64,000 bases of DNA, from the NCBI GenBank assembly GCA_038146805.1, contig JAYQSH010000005.1, positions 372,001-436,000 on the forward strand. Direction: 5' to 3'. The DNA comes from CAIYXB01 sp038146805 (lineage in GTDB: Bacteria; Cyanobacteriota; Vampirovibrionia; LMEP-6097). Position numbers and translations under genes: made by a program. Below, one piece after another: positions 1 through 9,512 of the stretch. Below the pieces are notes generated by a model. That model did not search any database, was not told the DNA's origin, and saw nothing but the letters and a program-made list of their open reading frames with translations. How positions within the stretch are numbered: the stretch's first letter is position 1; every line of letters begins with the position of its first letter.

Positions 1-2599
1 TTGGCGTAAAATAAAAACTTGACTTAGCCCTCGCTTTAACAGTTGGATCAAATTCAAGCCATTGGGCAAATTTTAAGCTATCAACCTCATCAAGACTACC
101 GTTAATATCTAAATAAAATTTTTGAGAATTACCCTTTGCTTGAAAATTAACAGGTAGATATCCTTCTACTTTTAATAATTGAGCAATAGTTTCAGGAATA
201 AAATTGACAAAATCAGCATATTTAAGCTTAGAATCAACATCAAAATCAAAATATCTATCTTTGGTCAAGAAATCTTGAATTGTCATTTCTTTTATATCTA
301 GTTGTGAATTTTCATAAAAAACAGTTGCTCCATTCATACGTAAATCATCATCTATTGAGAAAGCACCATTTTTTAAACGGATCAAACCTGGCAGTCTTTG
401 ATATTGAGTATAAAAACTAATGTCTTGAGCTAGTCCTGAGGCTTTTAATTTTTTGTCTTTATAACTTAAATCATAATCTAGCAATCCCTCTTTTGCTTTA
501 AAACCAAGTTGCTCAAAAGAAAAATAAGACAAAATATCAAAAGGAAAATTAACAGCCTTAGAACTAAAGTCATAAACTTTATTAGCTAAGTCTAAAGTGC
601 CATCAAAACTTAAGTTGCCATTGTCATTAAAGACTACGCTCAAATCTTGAACAGTTAAAACATTATCAACGAAACTAATAGACGAGTTTAAATCGCTGAC
701 TTTAAAAGTCTTAGTATCATAAAGAAAATCAAAACCCAAGTTATTTAAAAGACCAGATGCAATTAAAGAATTAGCTTGTGACTTATAATTCAATTGCAGA
801 TTTTCAATATTACCAACAATTGTTTTAAATTTACTCAGACCTTTGATATATTTTTTCAAATGAAAACTTTCTATTTTAGTTAAATCAAAGAGATCCGAGC
901 TTAAATTAAATTGCAAATCCTTAGAAGCGATATTATAAGAGGCATTAAAGTCTATATCATTTTCATAGACTTTTCCGGCAAAATCAAGCACTGTAAAAGA
1001 ATCACCATCTGCAACAATTTTAGTATTAATATTTTGGACGAGTAAAGGAAAATTTGGTTCAAGAATTGATGTTTCAACAAAAACTAATTCTCCATAAAAA
1101 CTTGGAGCCGAATTAGAACTTGTTTTTTTGATTTTTAAATCTGATTTTAAATAGCCCTTAAATAATAAATCTTTATATTGCTCTAAAAGTTGAGTCTCTA
1201 AAAAGCTTTCAGCAACTAATCTTAAAGATCTTAGAGGTAAATCTTGAGCGAAAAGATTTAATTCATAATTGCCAGATTTAGCAACAGTACCATTAAGTAT
1301 AAAATCTGAGTACTCAAAAGGCACCATTAATTTTTTTATTTTGTACTCATTGCTTAATAGCTGTAAATCTAACTTAAAGTTTTTCTGCACTGAATTTTCA
1401 ACAGTATAAAGATTTTTTATTGGTACATCAACAACAATTTCTGGCTGAAAAAAATCACCAACAATCTTAAAATTTAAATCAAAAACATTGCCACTATGAA
1501 TGACATTAATTAATTTCATCACTTTATCTGTAATTAAAGTTTGAATTTCTTGTATTCTAGATCTAAACAAAGGCAAATTGAAACTCTGTAAATCTATATT
1601 TAAATCTAAAACAGGATTCCCTTTGAAAGCATTCTTTAAAACGCCTTTAGCAATAGAATGTGAACCCAAAACATACAAATCTAAAAATTCAAGATTAATA
1701 TCATCTGCTAATAAAAATTTAGAGTTTATATTTATATCACCTAAAGATTTTAAGTTTGCGATAGCGAGACTTAAAGAATAAGACTCGTTCAAAGTCTGAT
1801 TTTCTGATAGCTTTAAATTTACTTGAGTGCTCGCTTGTGCATATCTATTAAAAAACTCCAGAAATCTTGATTTACGCTTAGAAAAAGCTCTTGAAATCAG
1901 ATTTATCAAATTAGGCTGAAGCTTATGGAAATTAACATTCAAGTTTTGTACAAATTTATAAACACCTTTTGCATTATTAAGATCATAAATACCAGAAATA
2001 TAAAATTGGTTTGTCAAAGAAGCATCAGTTAGCTTTGAACTTTGAAGATCTTTATTGTTATAAAATTCAACATCATATAGCTTAGTTGATTTATTTTTAT
2101 GAATATCTAAGTAAACCAGTTCTTTTTCATAAAACTGCTCAGAGAAAATCTCTAATTCAGTTTCATGAAAACTAAGGGCTTTGAATCTAAATTTCATTGA
2201 TCTTTTAGATGGTTTCAGAATTGATTCTAAGTTCCAAAGATCATTATTTTTTATAGCTTTTATATATAGCCTTGATGCAAATATGTTGTTAATCATTTGT
2301 GTCGATCGCAACAAATTTCTCAATGGATAAACTAATTTAAAATCATGTAACTCAACGATCTTATCGTCATTTTGCTCAATACTAATTTCTTGTGCAGTCA
2401 AAAATAATTTAAATTTTTTGAATTTATAACTGAGATTTGTAAATTTAATTTTGGCTGTAAGTTTTTTTTGTATCTCTTGAATTAAAATTTTTGAAACATA
2501 AGGCTTACAAAAATCTAAATTCAATAGAGCGAACGGCAAAATAAAAAACACCAAGATTGCCGCTGAAATTATTATGAATTTTAGATTTTTTTTCAACAA
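1..2599 (-). CDS. AsmA/TamB-like inner-membrane-anchored protein (C-terminus outside window)
   Basis: A long frame is open from about 2599 down to the window edge; I translated both ends and several stretches between and found no stop, giving about 866 residues with the end missing. The N-terminus is a short basic stretch then one hydrophobic segment (KFIIISAAILVFFILPFALL), followed by alternating beta-strand-like sequence typical of AsmA/DUF3971/TamB proteins that bridge the periplasm and move lipids to the outer membrane. The start is uncertain: the first in-frame stop upstream leaves only TTG (2599 or 2596) or rarer codons, with an AAGGTGA-like RBS at about 2620. It follows hemW by about 30 bp. 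Family assignment is inference from architecture. Confidence 0.7.
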   Translation of the reverse strand, partial: MLKKNLKFIIISAAILVFFILPFALLNLDFCKPYVSKILIQEIQKKLTAKIKFTNLSYKFKKFKLFLTAQEISIEQNDDKIVELHDFKLVYPLRNLLRSTQMINNIFASRLYIKAIKNNDLWNLESILKPSKRSMKFRFKALSFHETELEIFSEQFYEKELVYLDIHKNKSTKLYDVEFYNNKDLQSSKLTDASLTNQFYISGIYDLNNAKGVYKFVQNLNVNFHKLQPNLINLISRAFSKRKSRFLEFFNRYAQASTQVNLKLSENQTLNESYSLSLAIANLKSLGDININSKFLLADDINLEFLDLYVLGSHSIAKGVLKNAFKGNPVLDLNIDLQSFNLPLFRSRIQEIQTLITDKVMKLINVIHSGNVFDLNFKIVGDFFQPEIVVDVPIKNLYTVENSVQKNFKLDLQLLSNEYKIKKLMVPFEYSDFILNGTVAKSGNYELNLFAQDLPLRSLRLVAESFLETQLLEQYKDLLFKGYLKSDLKIKKTSSNSAPSFYGELVFVETSILEPNFPLLVQNINTKIVADGDSFTVLDFAGKVYENDIDFNASYNIASKDLQFNLSSDLFDLTKIESFHLKKYIKGLSKFKTIVGNIENLQLNYKSQANSLIASGLLNNLGFDFLYDTKTFKVSDLNSSISFVDNVLTVQDLSVVFNDNGNLSFDGTLDLANKVYDFSSKAVNFPFDILSYFSFEQLGFKAKEGLLDYDLSYKDKKLKASGLAQDISFYTQYQRLPGLIRLKNGAFSIDDDLRMNGATVFYENSQLDIKEMTIQDFLTKDRYFDFDVDSKLKYADFVNFIPETIAQLLKVEGYLPVNFQAKGNSQKFYLDINGSLDEVDSLKFAQWLEFDPTVKARAKSSFYFTP

Positions 2600-2629
2600 A
2601 AGAATAAGGATTACTTTTTAAATCACCTT

Positions 2630-3781
2630 CTATTTTATCAGCTCAAAGATAATATTATTACTTATCATTAAAGCTTTTTTTGTTAAAAATAATCGGTTGT
2701 CTTCTTGTTTCAAATAAGCCATATCTAAATATTTATCTAATTTGCCTTGATCAATAAAAACCAAATTTTCAGGGCTTAACTTAAGTCCCTCTGCCAACCT
2801 TAATTGCAATAAAATCTGTTCTTCAATTGACTTTTCATAAGTAACATATTCAATAACTTCATCATCATCTAAAACAAAATCCTCTGAAATGTTTTCTTGC
2901 AAAGATTTAAAGTTTTCTAAGTATTGTTGAAAAATTTTTGTATTGGCATAGCGCTTTTTATTAATATAACCATGAGCGCTTAAACCAAAAGCATAATATT
3001 CTTGCGCCCTCCAATAACAAAGATTATGCTGAGCTTGATGACCTACTTGAGCCCAATTAGAAATTTCATAACGTTCTAAATTATGTTTTTCTAAAAGTTC
3101 ATCAAGCTTATAATACATATCAACTACAGAATTTTCAGTTGGCAAATCTTTATGTTTTGAATTTTCATAGATTTTACCAAAAGGGGTATTTTCTTCGATT
3201 GAAAGAGCATAAGAAGATATATGCGGGGGGTCATATGACAAAGCAATTTCAATTGAATTAATCCATTGCTCTAAGTTCTGATGCGGCAAGCCATAAATCA
3301 AATCAAGGCTCCATGACTTAAAACCAATTGATTTAACCAATTCTATAATTGCTTTTGCTTCCTCTACACTATGCCCTCTTGCTAAATAACTTATTAATTC
3401 TTCGTCAAAAGTCTGCACACCTAAACTAAGACGATTAATACCTATTTTTTTAAACTCAAGTAATTTCTTTTCTTCAACAGTTCCAGGATTAGCTTCTAGG
3501 GTTATTTCTATATCATCATCAAAATTAAAATATTCTTTTAACAGGTTCAAAACTTCTTCAATTTCATTTGCCTCATGAATACTTGGAGTACCACCACCAA
3601 AAAATATTGTTTTTAAATTTGCTTTTTTAGTTGCTACTGGTAGTCTTGCTTTAATTTCATTTTTCAAAGCTTGAAAATAAAGCATTTGTTTTTGCTTGTC
3701 TTGGTCTGCAAATGAGGCAAAGTCACAATAAGGACACTTTGTTTTACAAAAAGGTAAATGAATATAAATAGAGCTTGCCAA
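2630..3781 (-). CDS. hemW: HemW-like radical SAM protein
   Basis: Radical SAM protein of the coproporphyrinogen-oxidase-like group. The N-terminus IYIHLPFCKTKCPYCDF carries the CX3CX2C motif that binds the 4Fe-4S cluster and SAM; FFGGGTPS and LGVQTFDEELI are conserved HemN/HemW blocks. Phenylalanine follows the CX2C pair where true oxygen-independent coproporphyrinogen oxidases (HemN) have a further Cys, which favours HemW, a haem chaperone. Length 383 residues is normal for HemW. The start lies 2 nt after the stop of the upstream propeller gene, so the two are probably co-transcribed and translationally coupled. Confidence 0.93.
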   Translation of the reverse strand: MASSIYIHLPFCKTKCPYCDFASFADQDKQKQMLYFQALKNEIKARLPVATKKANLKTIFFGGGTPSIHEANEIEEVLNLLKEYFNFDDDIEITLEANPGTVEEKKLLEFKKIGINRLSLGVQTFDEELISYLARGHSVEEAKAIIELVKSIGFKSWSLDLIYGLPHQNLEQWINSIEIALSYDPPHISSYALSIEENTPFGKIYENSKHKDLPTENSVVDMYYKLDELLEKHNLERYEISNWAQVGHQAQHNLCYWRAQEYYAFGLSAHGYINKKRYANTKIFQQYLENFKSLQENISEDFVLDDDEVIEYVTYEKSIEEQILLQLRLAEGLKLSPENLVFIDQGKLDKYLDMAYLKQEDNRLFLTKKALMISNNIIFELIK

Positions 3782-3782
3782 A

Positions 3783-5366
3783 TTATTTTAAGCCTTGTAA
3801 TAGATTAATAGAATTAGTCAATTTGATTTTTTTGATTTCCAATAAACTATCCCCATCAACAATAACAAGATTATTAGAAACTGAGCTAGGTACTAAAATT
3901 AAATTTTCATCTTCAACTAAATACAAAGTACTAACTTGACTAATATCAGCGTCAAAACTTAAAGTTTTTTGCAAAGTGAAACTGTTTGCATCAAACTGCT
4001 GCAACTTTGTTTGCTTATCATCTTGCATAAGAACCAAAAGTGATTTACCAGAGGCATGAACACGTAATTGCGTTGGAGTCATATCAGTAACAAGAAACTG
4101 TTCAAGCTCGCTAGTGATTAAATCAAAAATCAATAATCCATTTTGAATTTCTTGAGTATTGTGCTGTGAGATTTTTTTAACTGCAACTATGACTTTATTT
4201 GTTGTAGACACAATTGAATAAGGTATAAAATCAAAGTTTGCATCAAGCTCTTTTAGAGCAATATGCCGAGAAATTCTTAAATCATAAGTATTCAAGAAAA
4301 ATATTTTTTTAGTTGCTTTTGATAAAAAAATCAAAGTATCTGCACTATCAGCAGATCGTGAAAGTAAATGAAAGCCTTCTATTACATGAGGTAATTCTAG
4401 TTTTTTCAAAAGTTCTTGTTTTTTAAAATCAATGATCAGTAAATCACTTGAATTTTTTGTTACCAAGTATAAAGAAGATTGGTTCAAATTAAATTCAAAA
4501 CTTTTAATGCCATCATCTATTCCGATATTTTTTAAATTAAAAACTTCTTTAAATTCTAAGTCATTGTCAACTTGAGGCTCTATATCTTGCTTTTTGATTG
4601 GCTTTGTAGCATCAAAATCAAAATCTTTTTTTGTAACTTCAAAAATCGAGCCACTTACCATATCAGAAAAAAACAATCTATCTTTTACTTTGGCAAAATG
4701 AGATAAATATTTTAAATTATCTAATTTAACTTCTTTTTCTTGAAAAAAATCTTTTTCTAGACTTTTTTCTAAAGTCATTTCGGCAAAAACACCTTTATCA
4801 TAAGAGTAAGTCAAAAAACGAAAAGGCTTATTGTCTTTAATTGTCTGCATTTTTTTTCTAAATATCAATTCACGATCTGACGCCAATTCAATATCACCAA
4901 GCTCAATTGGTATGCGTCCAGATAAAAAAGCTAAATCACGAGGAAGCTTAAATTGCTTTGGCACAATAAACTCTTGATGAATCATGGAAGCAAGCAAAAT
5001 ATCTTGTAATAAATTTGGATAAAAATCAAAACTTTTTATTGTTTTATTTTCAATTGGTGTATAGATCCAAGCATTAGAAAAAAGATAATCATTAGCCTCT
5101 GTTTTTAAAATTAAAGAAATTTTTTCTTCTTGATCTTGGTTTTTCTGATATTTTTCAATCGTTCCATCAGGCAAAGTTTTTAAAGAGCTAGGTTTTTGCG
5201 GCTTAATCAAAAGCCATTTTTTTTCTCCATCCACTAAAACTTGATCTAATCTAAATTTGGCTTTTGGCATTTCAGTCTTAAAAAAACTTTCAATATCTTG
5301 AGGAACTTCTGCAACTACGGCTAAAGCAGAAAAACAAAAGATAGGCAATAAAAGCAGAAATCTCAT
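3783..5366 (-). CDS. secreted beta-propeller-like protein of unknown function
   Basis: A 527-residue protein with a clear Sec signal peptide (MRFLLLLPIFCFSALAVVAE). After about residue 200 it shows repeated short beta motifs of the form 'LFFSDMVSGSIFEV', 'LYLVTKNSSDLLIIDF', 'LIFLSKATKKIFFLNTYDL' and 'NLVIVDGDSLLEIKKIKL', which resemble the blades of YVTN/WD-like propellers. No catalytic motif is visible. It sits directly upstream of hemW (1-nt gap) and probably heads that transcript. Propeller fold is inferred from the repeat pattern; function unknown. Confidence 0.6.
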   Translation of the reverse strand: MRFLLLLPIFCFSALAVVAEVPQDIESFFKTEMPKAKFRLDQVLVDGEKKWLLIKPQKPSSLKTLPDGTIEKYQKNQDQEEKISLILKTEANDYLFSNAWIYTPIENKTIKSFDFYPNLLQDILLASMIHQEFIVPKQFKLPRDLAFLSGRIPIELGDIELASDRELIFRKKMQTIKDNKPFRFLTYSYDKGVFAEMTLEKSLEKDFFQEKEVKLDNLKYLSHFAKVKDRLFFSDMVSGSIFEVTKKDFDFDATKPIKKQDIEPQVDNDLEFKEVFNLKNIGIDDGIKSFEFNLNQSSLYLVTKNSSDLLIIDFKKQELLKKLELPHVIEGFHLLSRSADSADTLIFLSKATKKIFFLNTYDLRISRHIALKELDANFDFIPYSIVSTTNKVIVAVKKISQHNTQEIQNGLLIFDLITSELEQFLVTDMTPTQLRVHASGKSLLVLMQDDKQTKLQQFDANSFTLQKTLSFDADISQVSTLYLVEDENLILVPSSVSNNLVIVDGDSLLEIKKIKLTNSINLLQGLK

Positions 5367-5405
5367 CTATATAAGATTATCATTAAATATTAGCTTGAGT
5401 AACTA

Positions 5406-6404
5406 TCAACACAGATGTTGTAGATCATTAAAAAGTTGTTCACAATAGGGCACCAGAAAACCATTAGCTTTTGCTTTGCGCACTACAACTCCAAGCAATT
5501 GGTCAAGTTCAAGTGGACGCTTTCTTAAAAAATCTTGCAGCATTGATGTTTTAAAACCTTGCAAATTTAATGCATCTGTGCGATTAAAATGTTTGATATC
5601 TATTTCTGGATCAACTTTAATTCCTAAAAACAAAGCTAAATCCTTTGTTTCTTTCATAATATTTTTTATTTGCAATCTAATTTTTTCATCATCAAGTAAA
5701 GTTCTAATATCTGCTTCGTACAAAACACTCAGAGGATTAAAAGCAGCATTCCAAACGAGTTTTTCCCAAAGATCAGCTTCAATATCTTGGCTTTGCTTGA
5801 CTACCAATTGAGCATCCGTAAAGATTTTTTGCAAATAATCTATTCTATTTTGCTCATTAATAGTTTGCAACTGAGTTTGATCCAATTCACCCAAAGTCAG
5901 CCAATAACTACCTTTACGCATATAATCTCCCGGAGCAATGACCTCCGCTAAAACATTTGTATAGGCTCCGATAACATGGCTTACTCCAAGCTTTGCGGCT
6001 AAAATTTCTTCGTTTTCAACTCCATTTTGTATTGAAATAACAACAAAGTTTTTTAAAGAGTTTTTCTCAGTAAAATCAAAAATTTTGTTTGCCGCATCCT
6101 GAGTATCTTTTGATTTCACACATAATAAAATCACCAAAAACTGATTATCAGTAGGTGAAACACAATGCTCTAAATCTTTATAGACAGTGACAGTCTCAGA
6201 ATTATAATAATCAATACTTGCATCATCATTACACACATGAAATTTAATACCAGAGTCTTTTAAAACTTGATAAGTTTGATTTCTTGCGATAAAAGCCAAA
6301 TCATAATTAAGGTTTAATTGGTTTTTTGCAGTCAATAACTGCGCTCCATACATGCCACCAACAGCACCAACACCATATATCAAGAAATAAGGTTTTAAAG
6401 ACAT
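5406..6404 (-). CDS. panE: 2-dehydropantoate 2-reductase
   Basis: NADPH-dependent ketopantoate reductase of pantothenate/CoA synthesis. The N-terminal Rossmann motif YGVGAVGGMYGAQLL binds NADPH; the middle has the family blocks VKSKDTQDA and SIQNGVENEE, and the C-terminal helical domain begins LWEKLVWNAAFNPLSVL with the catalytic Lys. Length is typical. I chose the ATG at 6404; a TTG two codons upstream is also possible. It diverges from mscS at 6440, leaving a roughly 35-bp shared promoter gap. panB lies far away at 41.9 kb, so the pathway is not clustered. Confidence 0.85.
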   Translation of the reverse strand: MSLKPYFLIYGVGAVGGMYGAQLLTAKNQLNLNYDLAFIARNQTYQVLKDSGIKFHVCNDDASIDYYNSETVTVYKDLEHCVSPTDNQFLVILLCVKSKDTQDAANKIFDFTEKNSLKNFVVISIQNGVENEEILAAKLGVSHVIGAYTNVLAEVIAPGDYMRKGSYWLTLGELDQTQLQTINEQNRIDYLQKIFTDAQLVVKQSQDIEADLWEKLVWNAAFNPLSVLYEADIRTLLDDEKIRLQIKNIMKETKDLALFLGIKVDPEIDIKHFNRTDALNLQGFKTSMLQDFLRKRPLELDQLLGVVVRKAKANGFLVPYCEQLFNDLQHLC

Positions 6405-6439
6405 TTCCAATTTTATTATTGCATATTAAAATAAAATAT

Positions 6440-7558
6440 ATGAATCTTATTGAATTGTTAGTGCACCCAGAAAGCATAGAAGAACTTTCAAAAATTGAAT
6501 TTTTGCAAGTTCAATTTCTTGGCAATAGCCTATTAAAAATTCTAATAAGTACGATTATATTTTTGATTTTTTTTGTTGTTATTGAAAGTATTGATTGGTT
6601 TATAACTCAAAAACTTAAAAACATTGATGCAAAAAAACCTAATGATTTTACCAAAGCGCTTATAGCTACTTTAGAAACAGTGGGGCATTTCTTTTATTTT
6701 TGTCTTGGTTCTTATTGTGCGTTGCATACTCTTAAACTTGAACCTCATTTTGCTAAAGCCTGTAACTCACTATTGATTGCCTTGATTACAATACAGATAA
6801 TTTTATCGGCAAAGCACTTGATTCATTATTCAATAACAAAAGCTTTTAAATTGAATACCAATAGCCAACAGAAATCAACAGCAGTAAATGGCATTATGCT
6901 GTTAATAAATATTTTGCTTTGGGCAATTGGTTTATTAACCATTTTGGCAAATTTTGGAGTCAATATTACTTCTCTTGCTGCGAGCTTGGGTATTGGTGGT
7001 ATTGCTATTGCTTTTGCTTTGCAAAATATTCTAGAAGATTTATTTAGTTCTTTTTCAATATATTTTGATCGCCCTTTTGAAATTGGTGACTTCATTATAG
7101 TTGGAGCGAATTCTGGAACAGTAAAAAAAATCGGTCTTAAAACCACTAGAATTACTGCTTTACAAGGTGAGGAAATTGTAATTTCTAACAAAGAACTCAC
7201 AACCAGTAGTATTCAAAATTTTAAAAAACTCAAAGAACGTAGGTTTGTTTTTCAAATTGGTGTTTGCTATGATACCGCTAACGAAAAACTTGAAAAAATT
7301 CCGGATATCATTAAAGCAATTTGTGCTGAAGTAGATTTAATACGTTTAGATCGAGCAACTTTTTGTGAATTTGCAGACTCAAGTTTAAATTATGAAATCG
7401 TTTTATATTGCCAAGATGGTGATTACATAAAATATATGCAAGCACGCGAACAAGTAAACTTGAAACTTAAAGCTGAATTTGAAAAAGAAAAAATCGAATT
7501 TGCTTACCCAACACAAACTTTGACAATTTTATTTTGTGAACACAAACAAAAGTCTTAA
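6440..7558 (+). CDS. small-conductance mechanosensitive channel (MscS family)
   Basis: Inner-membrane channel that releases solutes on hypo-osmotic shock. Three hydrophobic segments precede the pore helix; the glycine/alanine-rich pore-lining block SLAASLGIGGIAIAFALQNI and the following DLFSSFSIYFDRPFEIGDFI are hallmark MscS sequence. The cytosolic beta/alpha domain follows. I start at ATG 6440 (MNLIELL) because the longer open frame begins inside panE on the opposite strand. Length 372 residues fits plain MscS. Confidence 0.9.
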   Translation: MNLIELLVHPESIEELSKIEFLQVQFLGNSLLKILISTIIFLIFFVVIESIDWFITQKLKNIDAKKPNDFTKALIATLETVGHFFYFCLGSYCALHTLKLEPHFAKACNSLLIALITIQIILSAKHLIHYSITKAFKLNTNSQQKSTAVNGIMLLINILLWAIGLLTILANFGVNITSLAASLGIGGIAIAFALQNILEDLFSSFSIYFDRPFEIGDFIIVGANSGTVKKIGLKTTRITALQGEEIVISNKELTTSSIQNFKKLKERRFVFQIGVCYDTANEKLEKIPDIIKAICAEVDLIRLDRATFCEFADSSLNYEIVLYCQDGDYIKYMQAREQVNLKLKAEFEKEKIEFAYPTQTLTILFCEHKQKS

Positions 7559-7587
7559 AATAAGTTTTAAAGGCTTTTACAATTTGG

Positions 7588-7770
7588 GACACTTCAGTGG
7601 TTAAAATCCGTGTTATTTTTGTCTCATTTCACGCATCTTAAGTCGGCGGTGTTTAGTAAAAACCCTAATTTATGCCCAAATTAAAGATACTTATTATTTT
7701 TAGCAAAAATTATCCGATACGATTTTGGCTTAAGATAAAGTGAGACAAAAATAACACGGTCCGAAGTGTC
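7588..7770. repeat. 183-bp MITE-like inverted-repeat element
   Basis: The two ends are inverted copies of the 32-bp repeat family: GACACTTC, a 12-nt insertion and CCGTGTTATTTTTGTCTCA at the left; its complement around ACACGGTCCGAAGTGTC at 7741-7770. Between them is a degraded copy of module A of the 232-bp element (GGCGGTGTTTAGT, CCCTAATTTATGCCC, ATACTTATTA). The right end touches the stop codon of motA (7771-7773). No clear target duplication is visible. Confidence 0.6.
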
Positions 7771-8634
7771 TTAAGTACGCGGTTTAATGTCTGCTATAGC
7801 ATCCTCAAGCTCGACAGAAGAAGGTCTGTTATATGAGCTTACTGTTCTTCTGGCAATTTCAACTGCCGCCATTGGTTCTGCACCACTTAAATAAGCAATA
7901 GTACCCTCTTTAATACATAAAAAATATTCAGCCTCATCATGGTTTTGGTAATCAATGTGTTGAGCCAAAGGCTGGAAAAAACCATAAGCAAATAAAATCC
8001 CAAGTAATGTACCTGTTAACGCCGCCGATACTTTGTGTCCTAATTCTGCAGGGGGACCATCGATATGCGCCATCGCAATAATTACCCCAAGTACAGCAGC
8101 AACAATTCCAACAGCAGGCATCGCATCTGCAAGTCTATTTAAAGCACCACCGGGTATTGAACATTCATGATGATGAGCATCAATCTCAGCAGTCATCGCT
8201 TGGTCAACATCTTCAGGTTTTGAGTTGTAGTTAATAACAAGCTTTAAAGAATCACAAAAGAAATCTACCGCATGATGATTACCAACAAATTTTGGATACT
8301 TAGAAAAAATTGTACTTTCACCGGGCGTGTTTACATCTTTTTCCAAACACAGTAAACCACTTCTTTTTAAATTCACAAATGACTCATACATCATTTGCAA
8401 TGATTCTAAAACAGCCGCTTGATCATATTTATCACCTTTAAAAGGGTTACCTAGAAAAGTTGCAATATGTTTAAAAATCTTTTGTGGCATCATAGCCATA
8501 AAAATCATCGATCCAGCACCAAAAATAATTATGTACTCTTGCCAAACCGCAATAATGTTAAATAAAGGACCACCCTCTAAAGCAAATCCTCCAAATACAC
8601 AAACTAAAACTAGTAATAAAAAAACAGCGGTCAT
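7771..8634 (-). CDS. motA: flagellar motor stator protein MotA
   Basis: MotA/TolQ/ExbB-family proton-channel subunit of the flagellar stator. The N-terminus VLVCVFGGFALEGGPLFNI and second TM EYIIIFGAGSMIFMAMMP match MotA; after a cytosolic region come the last two TM segments LADAMPAVGIVAAVLGVIIAMAHI and AALTGTLLGILFAYGFFQPLA. The acidic and basic residues that contact FliG are expected in the loop. Length 287 residues is normal. motB is not adjacent. It is downstream of flgN by 12 nt in a flagellar mini-operon, and its stop codon directly abuts a 32-bp repeat. Confidence 0.9.
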   Translation of the reverse strand: MTAVFLLLVLVCVFGGFALEGGPLFNIIAVWQEYIIIFGAGSMIFMAMMPQKIFKHIATFLGNPFKGDKYDQAAVLESLQMMYESFVNLKRSGLLCLEKDVNTPGESTIFSKYPKFVGNHHAVDFFCDSLKLVINYNSKPEDVDQAMTAEIDAHHHECSIPGGALNRLADAMPAVGIVAAVLGVIIAMAHIDGPPAELGHKVSAALTGTLLGILFAYGFFQPLAQHIDYQNHDEAEYFLCIKEGTIAYLSGAEPMAAVEIARRTVSSYNRPSSVELEDAIADIKPRT

Positions 8635-8646
8635 TATTTTTTTTAT

Positions 8647-9120
8647 TTATCCTTGAATATCAGCTATCCTTCCTGATTGCACGGTTTGTGCATTTTTACC
8701 ATATGTTGCTGAACCTTTACCACCATTAATACTTTGAGTAAATATTTTCACCATATGATTTAAGTAATTAGAAGCTTGTTTCAAAAGAGTCATATTGCTG
8801 TCATGAAATTTTTTGCATTCACCCAAGATTTCTCTTAAAGTTTTTGCAGTAGCCTCTAATGAATTTTTATCCTCAATTGGCACCTCTTCAAGTAGGTCAT
8901 TTAGATGAATATTAGCCGAAAACCCTTGTTCTCGTAAAAATTCAATTCGCGCCGCTTCTAAAGCAAGGATTTTTGTTGATAATTGTTTTTCCGTTGAAGT
9001 AATATCCTCTAAAACATCAATATCATTATCGATAAGAGCTTGTTTCTTTTTAATAGCAGTTGCTAGATATTTATTGTAGACATCGATCTCTTTTTCAAGA
9101 ATCTCTTTTAAATATTTCAT
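8647..9120 (-). CDS. flgN: FlgN-like flagellar export chaperone
   Basis: An all-helical 157-residue protein with the FlgN pattern: an N-terminal coiled coil (KYLKEILEKEIDVYNKYLA), a central heptad-rich region (LSTKILALEAARIEFLREQGF) and a Gln/Gly-rich tail ending near ITDIQG-like sequence. FlgN keeps the hook-filament junction proteins FlgK/FlgL unfolded for export. Sequence similarity within this family is weak, so the call leans on context: flgM immediately upstream and motA downstream on the same strand. Confidence 0.7.
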   Translation of the reverse strand: MKYLKEILEKEIDVYNKYLATAIKKKQALIDNDIDVLEDITSTEKQLSTKILALEAARIEFLREQGFSANIHLNDLLEEVPIEDKNSLEATAKTLREILGECKKFHDSNMTLLKQASNYLNHMVKIFTQSINGGKGSATYGKNAQTVQSGRIADIQG

Positions 9121-9141
9121 TGTTTACCTTCTTTAAATTAA

Positions 9142-9473
9142 TTAATCAATCAAAAATTCAGCAAAGCCATCATTTAAAATAGAGTCGGCTAAAGAATCAG
9201 AAGAAACATCATAGCTATCGGTGCAATGGCAACTCTCAAAGCCTCTAAATAAGCGGCTCTTGAAGCTTGAGTACTAGTTGAAACTTTTTGAGATAAATCA
9301 TCAAGCCCTGAAGTAGTTGCAGTATCGAGTAAATCGTTGTTATCGCTATCTTGAGCCACATCTTGATTTACTTTATCTTGCTTCTGCAACAAAAAATTAG
9401 TTTCAACTTGATCAATGTTTTTTTGACTGACGCGGTTTAAATCCATATATATACTATGCCCTATGTATTTCAC
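9142..9473 (-). pseudogene. flgM: anti-sigma-28 factor FlgM, split by an apparent frameshift
   Basis: The uninterrupted frame (9189-9473) ends in an unnatural hydrophobic tail (IAPIAMMFLLIL). Shifting by one base at about 9221 gives a continuation DSYDVSSDSLADSILNDGF and a natural stop at 9142-9144. Preceded by LEALRVAIA, this is the FlgM C-terminal signature (helix, short 'Y.V' turn, then I/L-A-..I-L helix) that binds sigma-28. The start may be the internal ATG at 9446 (MDLNRVSQ). The gene lies just upstream of flgN. One missing base explains the break, so either a sequencing error or a recent mutation. Confidence 0.7.
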
Positions 9474-9512
9474 ATTACTAATTAGGTCAAATGGCCTATT
9501 TAGTAGTTTTTT

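Noticed and set aside
1578..1781. 67-residue frame on the + strand
   Set aside because: Antisense to the AsmA-like gene, whose frame is open over its whole length there.
6326..6439. N-terminal extension of mscS
   Set aside because: Overlaps the start of panE on the other strand, and shows no MscS-like sequence; ATG 6440 is the better start.
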